From 66-474 sp051962095 (lineage in GTDB: Bacteria > Pseudomonadota > Gammaproteobacteria > Xanthomonadales > Rhodanobacteraceae): DNA of 12,068 nt. The notes beneath the pieces are model-generated. The model saw nothing but the letters and a program-made list of their open reading frames with translations, was not told the DNA's origin and searched no databases. Of the stretch, positions 7,597 through 12,068 are shown one piece after another. A program made the translations under genes and the position numbers. Each line of letters begins with the position of its first letter. The first letter of the stretch is position 1. The stretch covers positions 1 through 12,068 of the forward strand of contig JBQCCP010000086.1 of assembly GCA_051962095.1 (NCBI GenBank), written 5' to 3'.

Positions 7597-7707
7597 CGGT
7601 CGCGCTGAGCATGGCGTCGAAGGCGCGAAGCCGAAGGGCGGGAAGCTCTTCATGGGCCCGTGCTTCGACTTCATGGAGCTTCGCTCCGCTACGCTCAACA
7701 CGAATGG
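7597..7707. repeat. Palindromic intergenic repeat element
   Basis: The left arm has CGCGCTGAGC then GTCGAAGGCG (7601-7625). Read on the opposite strand, the right arm (about 7659-7707) has TCGTGTTGAGC, a short insert, then GTCGAAGCACG. The arms are thus diverged inverted copies of one unit (TGAGC...GTCGAAG), the right copy carrying about 19 extra bases that include a small perfect hairpin, GGAGC-TTC-GCTCC (7675-7687). The motif resembles the common dispersed TGAGC/GTCGAAG intergenic repeats that I associate with Xanthomonadales-like genomes. It contains no credible gene. It fills most of the envC-ctpA gap and ends about 20 bp before the candidate ctpA -10 box. Confidence 0.6.
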
Positions 7708-7727
7708 TTGCGATGCTGGTGAGGTTC

Positions 7728-7733
7728 TACAAT
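7728..7733 (+). promoter_or_regulatory. Candidate -10 box of the ctpA-like gene
   Basis: TACAAT matches TATAAT at five of six positions, the best -10 in the window. A TTGCGA at 7708-7713 could be a -35 but the spacer is only 14 bp. Transcription would start near 7740, which coincides with an in-frame ATG of the downstream gene; the preferred ATG is at 7788. Confidence 0.45.
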
Positions 7734-7787
7734 GAACCGATGCGCCCGCGCGCGGTCTTGATTCGTGTCGGTCGATACGGTGTCGCA

Positions 7788-9155
7788 ATGATCCGAACTT
7801 CGCAAACCTGGCTGGGCGCGTTGCTGGCCCTTTCCACCGGCCTGGCCCTGGCTGCGCCGCCGCCCCCGACCTCGCACCCCGCGCCGGCGCCCGCCGCCAG
7901 CGTGGCCACGCCGGCCGAGGCATCCTCGATCGCGAACGCCGCCGGCGACGTCCCGAGCCTGGAGCAGATCCAGACCTTCACCCGCGCGTTCGAGATGATC
8001 AAGCAGGCGTATGTCGACCCGGTGAGTGACCAGAAACTGATGCAATCCGCGATCCGCGGCATGCTTTCGGGCCTGGACCCGCACAGCGAGTTCCTTGACA
8101 CGCGCGAACTGAAGAACCTGAACGAAGACACCTCGGGGGCATATTCCGGCCTCGGCATCGAGGTGGCCGAAGCCAATCACCAGCTCGTGATCGTGGCGCC
8201 GCTGGACGGCGGGCCGGCCAAGCGCGCCGGCATCGTCGCGGGCGACGTGATCGAAGCGATCGATGGCGTCCCGGTGCAGCCCGACGCGATCGACGCGGCG
8301 ATGAAGCGGCTGCGCGGGCCGATCGGATCGAAGATCACGCTGACCGTCGTGCATCCCGACGGCAACAAGCCGGTGGTGATTCCGCTGGTGCGCGAACGCA
8401 TCCGCGTCGCCAGCGTCCACGCGCGCATGCTGGAGCCGGGCTATGCCTACATCCGCATCAGCGAATTCCAGGAAGAAACGGCCAACGAATTGACCGATGC
8501 GATCGACAAGCTGCAGAAACAGCACGGACCGTTGCGCGGCGCGGTGCTGGACCTGCGTTCGAATCCCGGCGGACTGGTCACCAGCGCGGTCGGGGTCGCC
8601 GATGATTTTCTCGACTCGGGCCTGATCGTCAGCACGCGCGGCCGGCTGTCGCAATCCGACCTCAAGTTCAGCGCCACGCCGGGCGACCTGCTGGACGGCG
8701 CGCCGATGGTGGTGCTGGTGGACAACGGCACCGCATCGGCGGCCGAAATCGTCACCGGCGCGCTCAAGGACCACCACCGCGCGCTGGTGATGGGCCGGCG
8801 CACCTTCGGGAAAGGTTCGGTGCAGACGATCCTGCCGGTCGGCGAAGGCGAGGCGGTGAAGCTCACCACCGCGCGCTATTACACCCCGGATGGCACCTCG
8901 ATCCAGGCCGCCGGCATCACGCCGGACATCGTGCTGGGCAACGTCACCGTGCAGGCCAACGCCAATCCGTCGCTGGACAACGAAGAACACGAAAGCGACC
9001 TGCCCAACCATCTGCCCGGCAGCCCGGTCACCGAGTCGGCACCTGATGCCGGTGAACTCGCGATCAAGGATTACGCCCTGTCGGAAGCGCTGCACGTGCT
9101 GAAGGGACTGGCGCTGACGCGGCGGCCCGCAAGCCGCGCCCCAACGGTGCATTGA
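7788..9155 (+). CDS. S41 family carboxyl-terminal processing protease (CtpA-like)
   Basis: A 455-residue periplasmic protease of the S41/CTP family. A signal peptide (about 1-23, WLGALLALSTGLALAA) is followed by a Pro/Ala-rich linker, an N-terminal helical segment with the family's YVDPVSDQKLMQSAIRGMLSGLDPHSEFLD block, a PDZ domain (about 118-200; YSGLGIEV, GDVIEAIDGV), then the S41 core. The catalytic pair is Ser317 (NGTASAAEI) and Lys342 (FGKGSVQT), 25 residues apart as in other CTPs. Members cut proteins from their C-termini; in Pseudomonas aeruginosa CtpA degrades peptidoglycan cross-link hydrolases with a lipoprotein adaptor, so the envC neighbour suits an envelope-hydrolysis role. No adaptor gene lies nearby. 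The ATG at 7788 is chosen because the signal peptide starts there; an in-frame ATG at 7740 would add 16 residues and sits right at the predicted transcription start. It ends 19 bp from the stop of the convergent MFS gene. Confidence 0.93.
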   Translation: MIRTSQTWLGALLALSTGLALAAPPPPTSHPAPAPAASVATPAEASSIANAAGDVPSLEQIQTFTRAFEMIKQAYVDPVSDQKLMQSAIRGMLSGLDPHSEFLDTRELKNLNEDTSGAYSGLGIEVAEANHQLVIVAPLDGGPAKRAGIVAGDVIEAIDGVPVQPDAIDAAMKRLRGPIGSKITLTVVHPDGNKPVVIPLVRERIRVASVHARMLEPGYAYIRISEFQEETANELTDAIDKLQKQHGPLRGAVLDLRSNPGGLVTSAVGVADDFLDSGLIVSTRGRLSQSDLKFSATPGDLLDGAPMVVLVDNGTASAAEIVTGALKDHHRALVMGRRTFGKGSVQTILPVGEGEAVKLTTARYYTPDGTSIQAAGITPDIVLGNVTVQANANPSLDNEEHESDLPNHLPGSPVTESAPDAGELAIKDYALSEALHVLKGLALTRRPASRAPTVH

Positions 9156-9174
9156 AGATTCCGCGGACAGTTCC

Positions 9175-10767
9175 TCAGTTTCCGAACGCCTTCTGGATGA
9201 CCTCAAGTTCGCGGCCGCGCGTTTCCACGCCGCCGCGCCACAGCATCACGCCCGCGATCGTCATCGGCGCCGCGATCACCAGCGCGGAAACGAGGAAACT
9301 GTCGAACAGGCCCGCAACGCCCAGCAACGCACCAAGGATGCCGCCCGCCTTGGAACCTGCGGCGATCAACCCCGAGCCCGTGCCGCGCAGGTGCACGGGA
9401 TAGATTTCCGCCGCATACGGAATCATCGTCGCGATCACGCCGCTGATCGAAACCAGCAGCAGCACCGTCGCCCCGATCGTGAATGATTGCGCACGCAAGC
9501 CGCCGACCTCGATGGCCGCGAACGCCAGCAGCGCAAGCACCGTCAGCGCCACGAACAGCACCAGCGTCCTGAAACTGCTCCAGCGCTGGTACAGCCACAC
9601 CACCAGCGCGATGCCCGGAATCGCCAGCAGCGCTGATTGCGCCATCAGTTCGCTGGCGGCGCGCGCATCCAGCCCGAGCTTGTGCAGGTTGGCGGGCAGC
9701 CACAACACGAACCCGAAATTCACCAGCCCCCAGGCGAGGCCGCAAGCCATCAGCGCCAGCGTGATGCGGGCATGGCGCCCGCGCAGCATCTCGCGGAACC
9801 CTGCGCGCGGCTGGTGGATTTCCAGAAGGGGCGCCTCGGCCGCAGTGTCGTCCTGGACCAGCGCCTGGGGCGAACCCGCGAACCGCGCCAGCACCGCGCG
9901 CGCCTGGTCCTCGAGTCCGGCATTGGCGAGGAACCGCGGTGACTCGGGGATGAAGCGGTTGAGCACCACGATCAAGGCGCCGGTCGGCAGGTTCAACAGC
10001 CACAGCACGCGCCAACTGAAGGCCGGCTCCAGCATCGCCGCGGCGCCCGACGCGGCAAGGTAACCGGCGGACGTTCCCACGCCGCCCAGCGCCACCAAGA
10101 GCCAGCCGCGATGCCGGGCCGGCACGGTCTCCGCCATCAGGGTGAACGCGATCGGCAACATTCCGCCGGCCGCCGCGCCCATCATGAAGCACATCACTAG
10201 GTTCCATTCGAACGACGGCATGGTGCCGCAGATCGCGGTGCCCATGAACAGCAAGGCAGAAAGCAGGATGGCCGCGCGCCGCCCGAACACGTCAGCGAGC
10301 CGCCCCCACACCACCGAACCCACCGCAGTGCCGACCAGCGCCGAGAGCGCGAGGTAACCCGCCTTCGACATTCCGATCGCGTACTCGTGCGCCATGCCCG
10401 GCATCACGAAGGCAATCGACGCCGGCTTCATCACGTCGATGGTCAGGGCGAGCGCCAGCACCGCCACCAGCTTCCAGTGCTCGCCGTTCAACGGCACGCC
10501 ATCGGCGACGTGCCAGTGCAGGCGATTGCTGCCACGCGTGGTCAGCCGCACCTGCGCGAGCCGCGGCATCAGGCCCCACGCGGCCAGCAACACGCCGGCG
10601 GGAATCAGCGCCATCCCGAGCAGCATTTCGGGATCCATCGCCATGCCGGCGAGATGGAAATGCATCGGCGCGGCCATCACGTACATCGGCATGTGCAGGC
10701 ACACGCCCGCGGCCACGATCACGCAGCCGAACCAGAACGCGAGGGGATGGTGGAACGTGATGCGCAT
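9175..10767 (-). CDS. MFS transporter (sugar/metabolite porter-like) with N-terminal two-helix extension
   Basis: A 530-residue inner-membrane secondary transporter. Residues 1-95 form an extension with two predicted helices (about 10-33 and 47-66) around a loop rich in Met and His (eight Met and three His within residues 25-52). The canonical 12-helix MFS body follows from about residue 98: motif A GRLADVFGRR after helix 2, FIPESPRFL after helix 6 and PYAAEIYPVHLRGTGSG in the C-terminal half, all sugar-porter/organic-acid-porter signatures. The substrate cannot be told from sequence. The ATG at 10767 is chosen because the extension begins there in hydrophobic sequence; the frame stays open upstream to 11079, but that part runs through the divergent promoter region and antisense to the PepSY gene. 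There is no clear ribosome site. The gene is divergent from the PepSY gene and nearly abuts the convergent ctpA-like gene. Confidence 0.9.
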   Translation of the reverse strand: MRITFHHPLAFWFGCVIVAAGVCLHMPMYVMAAPMHFHLAGMAMDPEMLLGMALIPAGVLLAAWGLMPRLAQVRLTTRGSNRLHWHVADGVPLNGEHWKLVAVLALALTIDVMKPASIAFVMPGMAHEYAIGMSKAGYLALSALVGTAVGSVVWGRLADVFGRRAAILLSALLFMGTAICGTMPSFEWNLVMCFMMGAAAGGMLPIAFTLMAETVPARHRGWLLVALGGVGTSAGYLAASGAAAMLEPAFSWRVLWLLNLPTGALIVVLNRFIPESPRFLANAGLEDQARAVLARFAGSPQALVQDDTAAEAPLLEIHQPRAGFREMLRGRHARITLALMACGLAWGLVNFGFVLWLPANLHKLGLDARAASELMAQSALLAIPGIALVVWLYQRWSSFRTLVLFVALTVLALLAFAAIEVGGLRAQSFTIGATVLLLVSISGVIATMIPYAAEIYPVHLRGTGSGLIAAGSKAGGILGALLGVAGLFDSFLVSALVIAAPMTIAGVMLWRGGVETRGRELEVIQKAFGN

Positions 10768-10797
10768 GGCGAAAAGGATGAACCGACGGTGAAGATT

Positions 10798-10825
10798 AGC
10801 AGGCGTGCGCGAATGAACGCCTGCT
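10798..10825. promoter_or_regulatory. Perfect 9-bp inverted repeat in divergent promoter region (possible operator)
   Basis: AGCAGGCGT (10798-10806) and ACGCCTGCT (10817-10825) are exact complements separated by 10 bp, placing the half-site centres 19 bp apart, nearly two helical turns. It lies 31-58 bp upstream of the MFS ATG and 82-109 bp upstream of the PepSY ATG. On the minus strand its end merges with TGCTAATCT, a weak extended -10 for the MFS gene, so a protein bound here would cover the -35/-10 spacer. No regulator gene is next to it. An mRNA hairpin is the alternative. Confidence 0.45.
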
Positions 10826-10891
10826 GATGCGGGCCCGGCGAATTCACGGATCATTGATCGGTGCGTGTCCAAGCTTGCTGCGGATGTCCAC

Positions 10892-10898
10892 AAGGAGG
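10892..10898 (+). promoter_or_regulatory. Strong Shine-Dalgarno of the PepSY gene
   Basis: AAGGAGG lies 8 nt before the ATG at 10907 and fixes that start over the in-frame GTG at 10865. It is the only near-perfect Shine-Dalgarno in the window and suggests high translation. Confidence 0.85.
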
Positions 10899-10906
10899 AG
10901 TCCGAC

Positions 10907-11395
10907 ATGCAAAAGCACATGCTTGCAGCAGCACTCTCTGCCATCCTGCTGGTGGCCGGCGGCGGCATCGCCTTGGCACAAAATGCGCCGATGCAGACGA
11001 CCACGACCACGACGACCACCCGCGTCAGCTCACCCACCGGCGCATTGAGCGAAGACGCCATCAAGGCCGATATCGGCAACGCCGGCTACCAGGAAGTGAA
11101 GGGCCTGAAGTTCAAGAACGGCGTGTGGCAGGCCAAGGCCCGCGGCGGCAACGACAAGTGGGTGAAGATCAAGGTCGGCCCCACCACCGGCAAGGTGTAC
11201 CAGGCCGATGCGCCCTCGCACCTCAACAAGGACGAGGTCAAGGCCAGGCTGACGGCGCAGGGCTATCAGGACGTCGACGACGTCGACTTCGACAATGGCC
11301 TGTGGAGCGCCGAGGCCAAGAATCCCGAAGGCAAGAAAGTGGATCTGCTGGTCGACCCCGACGACGGGAGTGTCGTGGCGGTCAAGCAGGATTGA
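10907..11395 (+). CDS. Secreted tandem PepSY-domain protein
   Basis: A 162-residue exported protein. The signal peptide (about 1-24, cut after ALA) is followed by a run of eight Thr (31-38), then two PepSY-like repeats at about residues 47-98 and 106-158. The repeats align with each other: both keep the pattern L..D..K......GYQ.V....F.NG.W.A.A and end in a strand leading to G.V, which points to internal duplication. PepSY domains are found in M4 protease propeptides and in small periplasmic proteins, where protease inhibition or ligand/metal binding has been proposed; the role here is unknown. The second repeat has an acidic stretch, DVDDVDFD (122-129), encoded by tandem GACGTCGAC units. The start is fixed by the Shine-Dalgarno and the signal peptide. 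The gene appears monocistronic, with its own intrinsic terminator 18 bp after the stop. Confidence 0.87.
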   Translation: MQKHMLAAALSAILLVAGGGIALAQNAPMQTTTTTTTTRVSSPTGALSEDAIKADIGNAGYQEVKGLKFKNGVWQAKARGGNDKWVKIKVGPTTGKVYQADAPSHLNKDEVKARLTAQGYQDVDDVDFDNGLWSAEAKNPEGKKVDLLVDPDDGSVVAVKQD

Positions 11396-11413
11396 TCGTC
11401 AGCCGTGTGCGAA

Positions 11414-11444
11414 GTCGCGCGTCCATTGGGCGCGCGACCTTTTT
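11414..11444 (+). terminator. Rho-independent terminator of the PepSY gene
   Basis: An 11-bp GC-rich stem (11414-11424 pairing with 11428-11438, one G-T wobble, loop ATT) is followed by a C and five T residues (11440-11444). It begins 18 nt after the PepSY stop. On the other strand no T-run follows the stem, so it should act mainly on plus-strand transcription. The rest of the 11396-11498 gap shows no feature. Confidence 0.85.
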
Positions 11445-11498
11445 GGGCGCGTGCAAACATCTTGCGATGACGCGGCCTTCACTCCGAACGACGCAGGT

Positions 11499-12068
11499 CT
11501 ACGCGTCATGCGGTGGTTGCGGCGATTGCGGTAGCGATGAGGAAGGCGCCGGCTTTTGTTCCGTTGACTGCTTGTTGCGCTTCACCGACTGCAAGGGTTC
11601 CACGGTGACCTTGCCGGCGCGGTTCCTCAGGAAGATCAGGTCATAGGGATTCTCGCTCTGCTGGAACTCGCGGTACGCGATGGAGCCATCCACCGAGCCA
11701 CCGCGCAACAAATCCGTTGCGGAAGTCGTCACCGCGTTTGGAGGCGGCGGTCCATGACGTCCCGTGTCCAGGACACCGACCCGCAATTCCCCACCCGTCC
11801 CGCCTACGCGCGTTCCGGTCTGGTGGGTTTTGACCCATGCCCATTGCGCCTTGGCGCGACGCAGCGCGACCTTGTCGCCATAAGTCTGTTTCAATTTTCC
11901 CCAGAGTTCATCGGTTCGTGCGAAGTCCGCCTGGCTCAACAAGGTGATCATCACGTCGCGCGCTTTGACGTACTGCGGGTCACCGCGTTCTGCGGCCAGC
12001 ACCATCCAGGCCGCGCCGAGCGGACGGTCCACCGGCACGCCCTGGCCCTTGAAGTACATCACGCCGAG
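11499..12068 (-). CDS. Sel1-repeat (TPR-like) protein, 5' end outside window
   Basis: The last 190 codons of a minus-strand gene that remains open through the right edge. The visible part opens with a Sel1-type repeat, LGVMYFKGQGVPVDRPLGAA..VLAAERGD, with the usual LG.MY..G.GV..D and AA..G spacing. A helical segment follows (VKARDVMITLLSQADFARTDELWGKLKQTYG), then a non-repeat C-terminal region with a Gly-rich turn, RVGGTGGELRVGVLDTG, a VDGSIAYREF strand and a final Pro/Ser/Gln-rich tail. Sel1 repeats mediate protein-protein contacts and are frequent in secreted or periplasmic proteins; whether this one has a signal peptide cannot be seen. A GTG at 12062 is only an internal valine codon in this reading, not the start. 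The stop is TAG at 11499-11501. The gene converges on the PepSY gene. Confidence 0.8.
   Translation of the reverse strand, partial: LGVMYFKGQGVPVDRPLGAAWMVLAAERGDPQYVKARDVMITLLSQADFARTDELWGKLKQTYGDKVALRRAKAQWAWVKTHQTGTRVGGTGGELRVGVLDTGRHGPPPPNAVTTSATDLLRGGSVDGSIAYREFQQSENPYDLIFLRNRAGKVTVEPLQSVKRNKQSTEQKPAPSSSLPQSPQPPHDA

Noticed and set aside
7563..7787. Possible small gene or riboswitch between envC and the protease gene
   Set aside because: The sequence is explained by the inverted-repeat element and a promoter; no start-stop frame with a ribosome site or known riboswitch core was seen.
7695..9206. A 503-codon minus-strand frame opposite the protease gene
   Set aside because: Same pattern: low-complexity Arg/Gly/His composition, no motif, complementary to a well-supported S41 protease.
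10768..11079. Upstream in-frame extension of the MFS gene (104 residues)
   Set aside because: It reads antisense through the divergent promoter region and the PepSY signal peptide, and includes a Val run that is merely the complement of the poly-Thr codons.
1..12068. CRISPR array, tRNA/rRNA genes, insertion sequence or prophage signs
   Set aside because: No regularly spaced direct repeats, no transposase or integrase motifs and no structural RNA landmarks were recognised on either strand.

Overview
The window is strongly GC-rich, with G/C-dominated third codon positions and long open shadow frames opposite almost every gene. The protein set (NnrU-family membrane protein, DUF3014 protein, TANGO2/NRDE protein, RocR-like REC-EAL phosphodiesterase, EnvC, CtpA-type S41 protease, tandem-PepSY protein) points to a gammaproteobacterial chromosome, most likely Xanthomonadales (Rhodanobacteraceae or Xanthomonadaceae). 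This placement comes from gene content and style, not from a marker gene. No phage, plasmid, transposase, CRISPR, tRNA or rRNA was seen, so this reads as core chromosome.

Layout. (1) 53-1583, plus strand: a six-helix NnrU-family protein, then a membrane-anchored DUF3014 protein. (2) 1584-1808: a convergent, palindrome-rich gap. (3) 1809-2564, minus strand: an NRDE/TANGO2 protein. (4) 2687-6315, plus strand: a two-gene signalling operon joined by an ATGA overlap, encoding a REC-EAL cyclic-di-GMP phosphodiesterase with all catalytic residues and a hybrid histidine kinase (4-helix periplasmic sensor, HAMP, HisKA, HATPase, REC, HPt). (5) 6378-9155, plus strand: envelope genes envC (amidase activator with a degenerate LytM domain) and a ctpA-like carboxyl-terminal processing protease, separated by about 225 bp that holds a palindromic intergenic repeat and a good -10 box. 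(6) 9175-10767, minus strand: an MFS transporter with an N-terminal Met/His-rich two-helix extension. (7) 10907-11395, plus strand: a secreted tandem-PepSY protein with a textbook Shine-Dalgarno and a clear intrinsic terminator. (8) 11499 to the right edge, minus strand: the C-terminal part of a Sel1-repeat protein, cut by the window.

How they work together. The signalling pair is best read as a phosphorelay (kinase His298 to Asp601 to HPt His757) that can hand phosphate to Asp61 of the phosphodiesterase, so an envelope signal would tune cyclic-di-GMP with no DNA-binding regulator encoded beside it. EnvC and the S41 protease both concern peptidoglycan hydrolysis: one activates amidases, the other belongs to a family that degrades cell-wall hydrolases. 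The remaining genes look like independent housekeeping units. The most distinctive observations are the self-contained REC-EAL/kinase module, the recurrence of -10-like boxes 6-7 nt before ATG codons (possible leaderless mRNAs), the palindromic repeat before ctpA, and a perfect 9-bp inverted repeat in the divergent MFS/PepSY promoter region. None of these amounts to a clearly unprecedented system.
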